A stretch of DNA of 64,000 nucleotides from Gemmatimonadota bacterium (GTDB taxonomy: Bacteria; Gemmatimonadota; Gemmatimonadetes; Gemmatimonadales; Gemmatimonadaceae). The position numbers were made by a program, and so were the translations under genes. Positions 26,520 through 34,038 of this stretch are shown here, piece after piece. Each line of letters opens with the position of its first letter. Within the stretch, counting starts at the first letter, position 1. The notes under the pieces are model-generated. The model was not told where the DNA came from. It saw only the letters and a list, made by a program, of their open reading frames with translations, and did not search any database. The stretch lies in the NCBI GenBank assembly GCA_003223455.1, contig QHVE01000034.1:521-64520 (forward strand). The letters run 5' to 3'.

Positions 26520-27950
26520 ATGTTGACCACCCGTTTCTTCCTCTTCGCGGCCCTCGTGGCGGCCGCACCAGCTCTCGCGCAGAACGCCACGGTCACCGTC
26601 GCTTCGAAGGACACCATCTCGAAGCCCGCCTCGCCCACCGCGGCCTTCACGGCGCCCGACTCGCAGCCCGCGGCGACGGACTCGCAGCCCGCCAAGAAGG
26701 CGACCCCGAAGGCGGTTCGCTACTACACGCCGGCGGTCGAGATTCAGCACATGCGCCCGCTCGACCAGCGCGGCCTCAACGTCTTCGAATCCCCGAAGGA
26801 GCCCGGCGCGTCCTACACTGGCTTCAAGCTCTCGTGGGGGGGCGCCTTCGCCCAGCAGTTCCAGAACCTGACACACGAGAACAAGGCAGCGCCGAAGGTC
26901 GTCAGTGGGGTGAACCAGAATCAGCTCATCGCCATCGGCTCGGGCTTCAACAATGCCGACGCGAACCTGTATCTGAACGTCCAACTCGCGCGCGGCATCC
27001 GCGTCGCCGTCGAGACCTACGCCTCGGCACGCCACCACAACGAGTCGTGGGTGAAGGACGGCTACTTCCTGATCGACGCCTCGCCGTTCGAGAGCAAGAC
27101 ACTCGACAAGATCATGGAGGTCGCCTCGCTGAAGGTCGGTCACTTCGAGGTGAACTACGGTGACCAGCACTTCCGCCGCAGCGACAACGGGATGACGCTC
27201 TACAATCCGTTCGTCGGCAACTTCGTGATCGACGCCTTCACGACCGAGATCGGCGCCGAAGCGTACCTTCGCAAGAACGGCTACCTCGCGATGTTCGGCA
27301 TGACGGGCGGCGAGGTGAAGGGCCAGGTGACGGCTCCAGGACAGCGTGGCCCGACCTACCTCGCCAAGATCGGCGTCGACAAGCAGGTCCGAAGCGACAT
27401 CCGCGTCCGTCTCACCGGCTCGCTGTACAAGAAGGACCGCTCTGCGAGCGGCACGCTCACCAGTGGTGACCGCGCTGGCTCCCGCTACTACGACGTGCTC
27501 GAGAATACGACCTCGACCGAATCCGCGAACGCCTGGTCCGGCGCGATCCAGTCCGGCATGAGGAACATGGTCACCGCCTTCGTGGTGAACCCCTTCGTGA
27601 AGGTCGGCGCCGTCGAGCTCTTCGGAAACATCGAGACCATGACGGGTGCCGCCTCGAACGAGACCGATCGCCGCACGCTGCGCCAGCTGGTTGGCGAAGG
27701 CCTGTATCGCTTCGCCGGCAACAAGCTCTACCTCGGCGGCCGCGTCAACTCGGTGCACGGCGAGCTGGCCGGCATCCCGAACGACATCTCGGTCAAGCGC
27801 TACCAGGCCGGTGGCGGCTGGTTCGTCACCCCGAACGTGCTCTCGAAGCTCGAGTTCGTGCGGCAGAACTACGAGAACTTCCCCGCGACCGACATCCGCA
27901 ACGGTGGCAAGTTCCAGGGCTTCATGATCGAGGGCGCCGTCGCCTTCTGA
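26520..27950 (+). CDS. Putative outer-membrane beta-barrel protein
   Basis: A 476-residue exported protein with signal MLTTRFFLFAALVAAAPALA, then a Thr/Ala/Pro/Lys-rich segment to about residue 60. A long beta-rich region of alternating aromatic and polar residues follows, ending in AVAF, an outer-membrane-type C-terminal Phe. Segments such as LYLNVQLARGIRVAVETYAS and LYKKDRSASGTL look like barrel strands. I do not recognise a specific porin family. It follows the YceI gene in an apparent two-gene operon ended by a 38-bp perfect palindrome. Confidence 0.75.
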   Translation: MLTTRFFLFAALVAAAPALAQNATVTVASKDTISKPASPTAAFTAPDSQPAATDSQPAKKATPKAVRYYTPAVEIQHMRPLDQRGLNVFESPKEPGASYTGFKLSWGGAFAQQFQNLTHENKAAPKVVSGVNQNQLIAIGSGFNNADANLYLNVQLARGIRVAVETYASARHHNESWVKDGYFLIDASPFESKTLDKIMEVASLKVGHFEVNYGDQHFRRSDNGMTLYNPFVGNFVIDAFTTEIGAEAYLRKNGYLAMFGMTGGEVKGQVTAPGQRGPTYLAKIGVDKQVRSDIRVRLTGSLYKKDRSASGTLTSGDRAGSRYYDVLENTTSTESANAWSGAIQSGMRNMVTAFVVNPFVKVGAVELFGNIETMTGAASNETDRRTLRQLVGEGLYRFAGNKLYLGGRVNSVHGELAGIPNDISVKRYQAGGGWFVTPNVLSKLEFVRQNYENFPATDIRNGGKFQGFMIEGAVAF

Positions 27951-27967
27951 CGGCCTCCTGAGTCCAT

Positions 27968-28005
27968 GCGAAGCGGGGTGCACCGGCCGGTGCACCCCGC
28001 TTCGC
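27968..28005 (+). terminator. 38-bp perfect palindrome, terminator hairpin
   Basis: A fully symmetrical 38-bp palindrome (half-site GCGAAGCGGGGTGCACCGG) begins 17 bp after the barrel-gene stop. The stem is very strong but no U-run follows. Confidence 0.65.
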
Positions 28006-28046
28006 ATTCCGCCGCTCATGGCAGAGTCCGGTGCCTTGGGAGCCCT

Positions 28047-28610
28047 TTGCTCGTCAACGGGGTACATTCATGTACACCGGTCGGCATTGCCGGCCATCAC
28101 GGAGCACTGTTTCTGAGTACAGTTCTGAAGAGATCATCCGACCGCCGGGGCCGGCGCCCGCGCCGAGGTGGAAGGGCCGCCCCACAGCTGACGTCGACAT
28201 CGACCAGCCGCACTGCCTACGCCGAGACCCGGCGATGGCTCCTCGCCAAACACGGGTCCGTCTGCGCGTACTGCGGCCAGCAGGTCGCCGAGTCCACCAT
28301 CACGCTCGATCACGTCACACCGCGTCGCGGCCAGAGCGCTTACGATCGGCGCGACAACCTCGTGCTCGCCTGTCAGCCCTGCAATGGCGCGAAGGCGGAC
28401 ATGCCCATCCTCTCGTTCCTGCTGCGCAGGCGCGAGCGAGCGGCGGTGCTTGCGCGCTACGGCTCGCACCTGAGCCCGATGCTCGTGGATCTCGTGCGCA
28501 GCCTTGCCGGCGAGCCGGGCGCGATCCCCATTCGAGTGAAGGAGAAGTTCGACGATCTCTTCTTCGAGGATGGCGAGTCGCCCTATCACGAGTCGCCCTA
28601 CCGCGAATAG
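28047..28610 (+). CDS. HNH endonuclease
   Basis: A small HNH nuclease. The core is complete: a zinc CxxC (CAYCGQQV), the catalytic LDHVTPRRG, then RRDNLVLACQPCNGAKAD with the second CxxC. The conserved part begins near RTAYAETRRWLL, about 50 residues in. The N-terminus is unclear: there is no in-frame ATG or GTG after the upstream palindrome. TTG 28047 with GGGAG upstream gives 187 residues; CTG 28113 with GGAG 8 nt upstream gives 165. Two small palindromes (28062-28075 and 28106-28123) lie in this leader. These HNH proteins are common in genomes without clear phage context, and none is seen here. Confidence 0.75.
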   Translation: MLVNGVHSCTPVGIAGHHGALFLSTVLKRSSDRRGRRPRRGGRAAPQLTSTSTSRTAYAETRRWLLAKHGSVCAYCGQQVAESTITLDHVTPRRGQSAYDRRDNLVLACQPCNGAKADMPILSFLLRRRERAAVLARYGSHLSPMLVDLVRSLAGEPGAIPIRVKEKFDDLFFEDGESPYHESPYRE

Positions 28611-28770
28611 CGGCTTCCCGCCCTCCGGCGCGCCTTTTCGCGGTTCCCGCACGATTCCATCTGGCACCACCGCCACAAACCATTTCGGCTGCGGTCCACG
28701 ATCGCTACCTCGTCGAGCGCGAGGATCGCGTCGCACACTTCGACGTCGTCTACGAGAGCCCGGAACGGTC

Positions 28771-29739
28771 GTGAGCCAGCACCATCCTCCGCGCGCGGCG
28801 CTGCTCGCGGCCTTCGCCGCGGTCTATCTCTTCTGGGGTACGACGTTCCTCGCCGTACGGTATGCGGTGCTCGTCGTCCCGCCCATCCTGATCATCGTCG
28901 TGCGGTGCACGGGGGGAGCGCTCATCCTCGGCGCGTGGCTCGCGTGGCGACGTGAGCTGCGGCGACCGACGCTCGCACAGTGGCGCACGGCGGCAGTCGC
29001 CGGCCTGTTCCTCTTCCTCGGCAGTCACGTCTCGATCGTATGGGCGGAGCAGCGGATGTCGTCCGGCCAGGCGGCGCTCTACTCCTCGACGATCCCCCTC
29101 TGGATCGTGGCGATGGAATCCGCACGCCTCCGCTCCATGCCCAGCGTGCGGGTCATCGTCGGCATCGTCGTGGGAATGCTCGGTGTCGGGATTCTCGCGG
29201 GAGGCAGCGCATTCCACGCCGGCCTGCTCAGCGACCGGCTCATCATCTCGTTCGGTGCCTTCTGCTGGGCGGTGGGCTCCCTTGTCGGCCGGCACGGGGC
29301 ACGTCCCGCCGTCGCCACTCAGGCGACCGCGATGCAGCTCGCGACCGGAGCGCTGTGGACCTTCGCGGCGAGCCTGCTCCACGGCGAGCTCGCCCGATTC
29401 AGTGTCGCTCAGCTCACGATGCGCGCGGTGATCGCACTGCTCTTCCTCGTGCTCTGTGGCACGGTGCTCGCCTTCGCGTCGTTCACCTGGCTGCTGCGCG
29501 TCGCCTCTCCCGCGGCGGTCAGCAGCTATGCCTTCGTCAATCCAGTGGTCGCCCTCGTGCTCGGCGTACTCGTCGGCGACGATCTGCTCGGTGGTCGCGT
29601 CATCGTCAGCGCGATTCTCGTCGTCGCTGCGGTCGTGCTCACGATGGGCGGGATACCGGCCACCGCGCATCGATCACGCGAGCCGTCGCCGCTGGAAGAG
29701 GATCGACCCGACGAAGTGCGCGCTCGCGCGGCGTCGTGA
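28771..29739 (+). CDS. EamA-family transporter
   Basis: A 322-residue inner-membrane protein with ten predicted helices in two EamA repeats. Markers are AAVYLFWGTTFLAVRYAV, VVRCTGGALILGAWLAW, AALYSSTIPLWIVAM, FGAFCWAVGSLVGRHG and AVSSYAFVNPVVALVLG. The GTG start at 28771 overlaps a TGA (GTGA) that closes a short open stretch in another frame, 28611-28774. That stretch has no start codon, so coupling is doubtful. Substrate is unknown; members export amino acids or metabolites. Confidence 0.88.
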   Translation: MSQHHPPRAALLAAFAAVYLFWGTTFLAVRYAVLVVPPILIIVVRCTGGALILGAWLAWRRELRRPTLAQWRTAAVAGLFLFLGSHVSIVWAEQRMSSGQAALYSSTIPLWIVAMESARLRSMPSVRVIVGIVVGMLGVGILAGGSAFHAGLLSDRLIISFGAFCWAVGSLVGRHGARPAVATQATAMQLATGALWTFAASLLHGELARFSVAQLTMRAVIALLFLVLCGTVLAFASFTWLLRVASPAAVSSYAFVNPVVALVLGVLVGDDLLGGRVIVSAILVVAAVVLTMGGIPATAHRSREPSPLEEDRPDEVRARAAS

Positions 29740-29794
29740 ACCGTGCAGTCCGTGACTCGCCCGCTCCGACGGCGTTGCGTCGGTTCGGGGCGGT

Positions 29795-30601
29795 TTACGC
29801 GCCGACGGGACTCTGCTCGCGGACGAGGTCGCGGATGAACGGATACCGCGAGCGGATCTCGGCGACTCGCTCCGCGCGCAGCACAACGTAGCCGGCGGTT
29901 TGGTCCGCCAACGTCGTCGGTTGCAGTCGCTCGCCCCACGGGTCGTACGCCGCCGAGCCGCCGTCGTACGACAGCCCGCCCGCGTCGCCGATCCGGTTCA
30001 CCCCCACGACGTAGCACTGGTTCTCGATCGCGCGCGCCGGGAGCAGCGCATCCCAGTGCGGTCGGCGGCCGGACGGCCAGTTCGCGATGATGAACATCGC
30101 ATCGACGTCGGGCGCCACGGCGCGGAACAGCTCGGGAAACCGCAGGTCGTAGCAGATGAAGAGGCCGATCCGCACCCCGTGCACCATCGCGGTCGCCGGC
30201 CCGTCACCAGGCTCGTAGCTGGCGTGCTCGCTGGCATACGCGAACAGCTTCTGCTTCCGGTACGACGCCTCGAGCTCTCCCCCGGGACCGAACAGTAGGG
30301 CCGTGTTCTGGAACACCTCCCGTCCCTCGACGAGCTCGCGCGCGGCCACACCGGCCAGTACATGCACCTCGTTCTCCGCGGCAATGCCAGCCAGCGCGCG
30401 CACGTGCGGGGAGTCGAGCGTGACGGCGTGCGCCTTCGGCTCCATGGTGAAGCCGGAGAGGCACATCTCGGGGAGCGCCACCAGGTGTGCTCCATGACGC
30501 GCCGCGCGTCGGACCAGCGCCGACGCACGTTCCAGCGACGTCACGGGATCGTGCCAGCCCGTGTCGTATTCGCCCAGCACGACACGAAGCTCGTTCGTCA
30601 C
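29795..30601 (-). CDS. Omega-amidase-like carbon-nitrogen hydrolase
   Basis: A 268-residue nitrilase-superfamily enzyme with triad E45 (LPEMCLSGF), K116 (YRKQKLFAYASE) and C150 (LFICYDLRFPELFR). The CYDLRFPELFR block and small size resemble omega-amidase (YafV/NIT2-like) enzymes, which hydrolyse 2-oxoglutaramate or 2-oxosuccinamate. Its GTG start overlaps the aminotransferase stop (GTGA). That matches the transaminase plus omega-amidase pairing of the glutaminase II / methionine-salvage type. Substrate assignment rests on this context. Confidence 0.8.
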   Translation of the reverse strand: MTNELRVVLGEYDTGWHDPVTSLERASALVRRAARHGAHLVALPEMCLSGFTMEPKAHAVTLDSPHVRALAGIAAENEVHVLAGVAARELVEGREVFQNTALLFGPGGELEASYRKQKLFAYASEHASYEPGDGPATAMVHGVRIGLFICYDLRFPELFRAVAPDVDAMFIIANWPSGRRPHWDALLPARAIENQCYVVGVNRIGDAGGLSYDGGSAAYDPWGERLQPTTLADQTAGYVVLRAERVAEIRSRYPFIRDLVREQSPVGA

Positions 30602-31827
30602 GCCGGGGTTCTCCCGTGCAGCACGTCGGGGTTGCTCAGTGCATGCTTCAACGCCTCGGCCCCTTCCTTCACCATCGGCGTGGCGCAGCTGTAGGCGAAG
30701 CGAATCGCGTCGTCGCACGTCTGACCGAACGCACTGCCCGGCGCGCTTCCGATGCCGATCGCCGCCAGCTTGTCCGAGAGCTCGTTCGCGTCCGCGACGC
30801 CCAATCGCGCATAGATCGCCGGATCGAGCTCCGCCCACACGTAGAAGGCGCCCCGAGGCGTGAACGGTCGCACGCCTTCGATGGTCGACAGGGCGGAGAT
30901 GAGCGCGTCGCGGCGGACGATGTACTCGGAGACCATCTGCGCGAGCTGCGACTGGTCGCCGGTCACCGCGGCGAGCGCCGCCCACTGTGCCAGGCTGTTC
31001 ACGCCGTTGATCGTGCAGCGAAGCAGCTTCGGGATGCGGTCGTGGAGGATCGGTGAGCGCGCCACGATGTATCCCGTGCGCAGCCCGCTCATCGCATAGC
31101 TCTTCGAGAACGAGAAGATGCTCACCACCTTCTCGGCGTAGTCCGGTACGAGCGAGCCGATCGAGAAATGCTTGTGCGGCGCGTAGATCACGTCCTCGTA
31201 CGCCTCGTCCGAGACCAGCCACAGGTCATGCCGCTTGGCGATCTCGGCGATCTCACGCAGAGTCTGCTCGGAGAGCACCGCGCCCGTCGGGTTCTGCGGC
31301 GTGTTGAGGAAGATCGCGACCGTGCGCGGCGTGATCGCCGCCTCGATCTCGGCCGGGTCGTACTCGAAATCGCGATCGGCACGCAGTGGCACCCCGACGG
31401 TGACGCCCCCCGCCAGGCGAATGTTCTCGCCGACTTCGGTCCACATCGGGTCCGGGAGGATCACTTCGTCGCCCGGCGACAACAGCGCGCCGAACGTCAC
31501 GTACAGTGCGTGCATCGCACCGTTCGTCAGGAAGATGTCCTCGTCCGTCACGCCGGCGATGCCGTTCTTGCGGACGACCTTCTCCGCGAGCGCCTTGCGC
31601 AGCTCGGGGATCCCGCTGTTCGGGATGTAGTGCGTCTTGCCCGCGGCGCCCGCCTTGTTCACCGCCTCCAGCACATGCGGCGGGACCGAGAAGTTCGGAT
31701 CCCCTGACTCGAGACGGTACACTTTCGTGCCGACCGCCTGAGCCTTGAGGAGCCGCTCACGAATCTGCACGATCAGGCCGAGCGAGATCTCGTCGAGCGG
31801 ATGTGGGGCGACGGTGGACGGTGTCAT
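30598..31827 (-). CDS. Class I/II pyridoxal-phosphate aminotransferase
   Basis: A 409-residue fold-type I aminotransferase. Blocks are YRLESGDPNFSVPPHVLEA, YIPNSGIPELRKALAEK, FLTNGAMHALYVTFGALL, FLNTPQNPTGAVLSEQ, SDEAYEDVIY and the PLP lysine in SFSKSYAMSGLRTGY. ATG 31827 has GGAGAG 7 nt upstream. It is the first gene of a two-gene unit with the omega-amidase-like enzyme, suggesting glutamine- or asparagine-dependent transamination of an oxo acid. tRNA-Asn lies just upstream on the same strand. Confidence 0.9.
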   Translation of the reverse strand: MTPSTVAPHPLDEISLGLIVQIRERLLKAQAVGTKVYRLESGDPNFSVPPHVLEAVNKAGAAGKTHYIPNSGIPELRKALAEKVVRKNGIAGVTDEDIFLTNGAMHALYVTFGALLSPGDEVILPDPMWTEVGENIRLAGGVTVGVPLRADRDFEYDPAEIEAAITPRTVAIFLNTPQNPTGAVLSEQTLREIAEIAKRHDLWLVSDEAYEDVIYAPHKHFSIGSLVPDYAEKVVSIFSFSKSYAMSGLRTGYIVARSPILHDRIPKLLRCTINGVNSLAQWAALAAVTGDQSQLAQMVSEYIVRRDALISALSTIEGVRPFTPRGAFYVWAELDPAIYARLGVADANELSDKLAAIGIGSAPGSAFGQTCDDAIRFAYSCATPMVKEGAEALKHALSNPDVLHGRTPA

Positions 31828-31868
31828 GCGCAGGCTCTCCGGAGTATGCGGGCGCGAGGAAACGAGAA

Positions 31869-31941
31869 CTGGGGCGGCAGGGCTCGAACCTGCAACTTCC
31901 CGATTAACAGTCGGGCGGTCTGCCAATTGACCTACACCCCA
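31869..31941 (-). tRNA. tRNA-Asn (GTT)
   Basis: A 73-nt cloverleaf reads leftward from 31941. The acceptor stem is TGGGGTG / CGCCCCA with one G-U pair, and the anticodon loop CTGTTAA holds GTT. The T-arm contains GGTTCGAGCC. The discriminator is G, as usual for tRNA-Asn. CCA is not encoded. It is 41 bp upstream of the aminotransferase gene. GTT tRNAs are queuosine substrates, consistent with queC/queE in the window. Confidence 0.97.
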
Positions 31942-32260
31942 TCATTGATGCTGGCGGCATCGTACCGAGCCGGCGTGCGACTCTGCCGATCTTCTTCCTT
32001 ACCTGCTTACCTGCAAAAGCGCCCGCCAGGTGAGACCTGGCGGGCGCTTCTCAGCGTGACCTGCACACGCGCGCTAGCCAAGTCTCCAGAAGAGGCTCCG
32101 ATTAATATTATTCCCTGGCTTAAGCGTGCAGTTCTTGGTCATGATCGTCATTCGTGGGCGCGCGACGCGCGACCCGTGACATGCTAGAGATTCAGGCGAC
32201 GTCTGTCAAGAGTCCGGTTGCGCGAGCGAACGAGGAATCGCACACGCGCGACGCGACGGT
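31942..32260. other. 319-bp gap holding a strong hairpin and an AT-rich patch
   Basis: No coding gene is supported between tRNA-Asn and the sigma-factor gene. The gap contains a 15-bp perfect hairpin (32017-32049). About 50 bp to its right is an unusually AT-rich patch, GATTAATATTATTCC (32099-32113), which on the minus strand reads as a possible -10 element (TAATAT). A short minus-strand RNA starting near 32095 and ending at the hairpin is conceivable. No good -35 is visible. Confidence 0.5.
32017..32049 (-). terminator. Strong terminator (minus direction)
   Basis: AAGCGCCCGCCAGGT and ACCTGGCGGGCGCTT form a 15-bp perfect stem with a 3-nt loop. On the minus strand it is followed by TTGCAG after GCTT, giving a short T-run. 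It separates the sigma-factor transcript, or a small RNA, from tRNA-Asn. Confidence 0.7.
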
Positions 32261-32809
32261 TCACCAACCGCCGCCGGACGGCAGCCACGGCGCGAGACGC
32301 TCGCGCAGGTGACGCAGCGCCCTCCCCATGCGCGCTTCCACGGTCTTCACCGAGATGTCCAGCACGCTGGCGATCTCGGGATAGGTCAGTCCATCGCGCC
32401 GGCTCATCTCGAATACTTCGCGCTGCGGCGGTGACAGCTCCGCCATCGCTTCCGCCACCGCCGCCTGGAGCTCGCGCGACGAGACGCGCGCATCCGTGCG
32501 GGGCGCCGCCGTCGGAGGACGCACATACGGCTCCGATTGCCGGACGGTCCGCCCGTGCCGCAGATGATTCAGCGCCCGATTGCGCGCTGACTGATGCAGG
32601 TACGCTCGCAGTGGTCCGGTGAGCGTCAGCTCCTCGCGCCGTCGCCAGAGCTCGAGCATGACGTCCTGCACGACCTCTTCAGCCAGCGAGCGATCACCGA
32701 GCAGTCGACCCGCTGAGAGCACGAGCCACGAGTAGTGCTCGCGGAAGATGGTCGCGAAGGCGTCGTCGTCGCCCTGACGCAGTCGCGCCAGCAGTTCCGA
32801 TTCATCCAC
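32261..32809 (-). CDS. ECF RNA polymerase sigma factor (FecI-like)
   Basis: A 182-residue sigma-70 group IV factor. Region 2 is DAFATIFREHYSWLVLSAGR plus AEEVVQDVMLELWRRR. Region 4 is LSPPQREVFEMSRRDGLTY then PEIASVLDISVKTVEARMGR with the helix-turn-helix. It is divergent from fecR and the TonB receptor, 131 bp apart. This is the layout of surface-signalling iron/carbohydrate uptake systems, in which FecR controls the sigma factor. Confidence 0.92.
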   Translation of the reverse strand: MDESELLARLRQGDDDAFATIFREHYSWLVLSAGRLLGDRSLAEEVVQDVMLELWRRREELTLTGPLRAYLHQSARNRALNHLRHGRTVRQSEPYVRPPTAAPRTDARVSSRELQAAVAEAMAELSPPQREVFEMSRRDGLTYPEIASVLDISVKTVEARMGRALRHLRERLAPWLPSGGGW

Positions 32810-32940
32810 GGTCGGCGTATCGTTGCTGGCGAGGGCCGGGCATGGGCGAGCAATCTAATTCACCGCGGGCTTCGCACGATGCGAGCCGGGTAGCCGGCCG
32901 GACGGCGTAGGGTGTTCTTCCATTCGGGTGTCTCAGCAGC

Positions 32941-34038
32941 ATGACCGACGACCGCGAGCAGCCGGATCTCGACGCCCACTGGGAAGCTCTGGCCCGCTTT
33001 CTCGCGGGTCAAAGCTCGCCCGAGGAGGAGCAGCGCATCAGAGCGCAGCTTGCGCGCGACCCCGAGCACGCCGCGCTCGTGAATGCTCTCGACGCCGCGC
33101 TGGAGCAGCCTGGCGAAAGCCCTCTCTCCCCTGGAGAGGTGGACACGGCGCTCGCCTCGGTGATGGCGCGGCGAGACATCCCCTCCACGGGTCCCGCGCC
33201 GTCGTCACCCGACGTGATTCCCCTGCGCCCGCGCCCCAGTGCTCCGCTGCGGCAGATCCGCTCGCGCTGGAGGACCGCGGGGCTGCGCGCCGCAGCTGCG
33301 GTGCTGCTGGTCGCCGGCGTCAGTCTCGTCTGGCGGGCCAGCCGGCCCGCGGGCTCGCCGACTTCCACTGGTCACACCGCCACCGCCTCTCGCATCTATC
33401 GAACGCGCACCGGGGCGGTCGACACGGTGAAGCTCGTCGATGGCTCGACGGTGATGCTCGGCCCCGCGAGCCGCCTCGCACTCGGAAGCGGCTACGGTGC
33501 CGGCACGCGCTCGATCGAGCTGGAAGGTCAGGCGTACTTCGACGTGGTACATGACGATGCACATCCGTTCGTCGTGCGAACGCCGAGTGCGACGCTTCGC
33601 GACGTCGGAACGACGTTCTCGGTCCGCAGCGATTCCCTGAGCGGTACCCGCGTCGCCGTGACCTCGGGTGCGGTCGACGTCGTGGCTACACGAGCGCCGG
33701 CTTCCACACCGACCGTGCTGCATGCGGGCGACAGGGCCGAGGTCACCCGAGGAGCCATGCGCGTGGAGCGCGGCGTGGACACCGAAGCCGAGCTGTCGTG
33801 GACGCGAGGGGTCCTCGAGTTCCGCGACGCCTCGCTCACGGCCGTCGCGCAGGAACTTCGGCGGTGGTATGGGGTGGAGCTGATCGTGACCGACTCGGCC
33901 ATCGCGTCCAGACGCCTGACCGCCACCTTCGACCGCGCTGCCCCAGACGATGTCGGGCGCGTGCTCGCGGCCGTGCTCGGCGGATCCGTGACGCGGGCCG
34001 GCGATACCCTGCGACTCGGTGCGGCTGGCGCACGCTGA
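32941..34038 (+). CDS. FecR-family anti-sigma/signal transducer
   Basis: A 365-residue membrane protein. A cytoplasmic N-terminus (ALARFLAGQSSPEEEQRIRA) resembles the DUF4880 anti-sigma region. A membrane helix lies near residues 120-137 (RAAAAVLLVAGVSLVW). A periplasmic FecR domain follows: KLVDGSTVMLGPASRL, RSIELEGQAYFDVVHD, PFVVRTPSATLRDVGTTFSV. The C-terminal part is DUF4974-like (GVLEFRDASLTAVAQELRRW). It should relay receptor occupancy to the divergent ECF sigma factor. The receptor gene overlaps its last 20 bp. Confidence 0.93.
   Translation: MTDDREQPDLDAHWEALARFLAGQSSPEEEQRIRAQLARDPEHAALVNALDAALEQPGESPLSPGEVDTALASVMARRDIPSTGPAPSSPDVIPLRPRPSAPLRQIRSRWRTAGLRAAAAVLLVAGVSLVWRASRPAGSPTSTGHTATASRIYRTRTGAVDTVKLVDGSTVMLGPASRLALGSGYGAGTRSIELEGQAYFDVVHDDAHPFVVRTPSATLRDVGTTFSVRSDSLSGTRVAVTSGAVDVVATRAPASTPTVLHAGDRAEVTRGAMRVERGVDTEAELSWTRGVLEFRDASLTAVAQELRRWYGVELIVTDSAIASRRLTATFDRAAPDDVGRVLAAVLGGSVTRAGDTLRLGAAGAR

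Noticed and set aside
28611-28774. Small open stretch ending in DRYLVEREDRVAHFDVVY, overlapping the EamA start
   Set aside because: It looks protein-like and is GTGA-coupled, but there is no start codon or Shine-Dalgarno after the HNH stop, so it cannot be supported as a gene.
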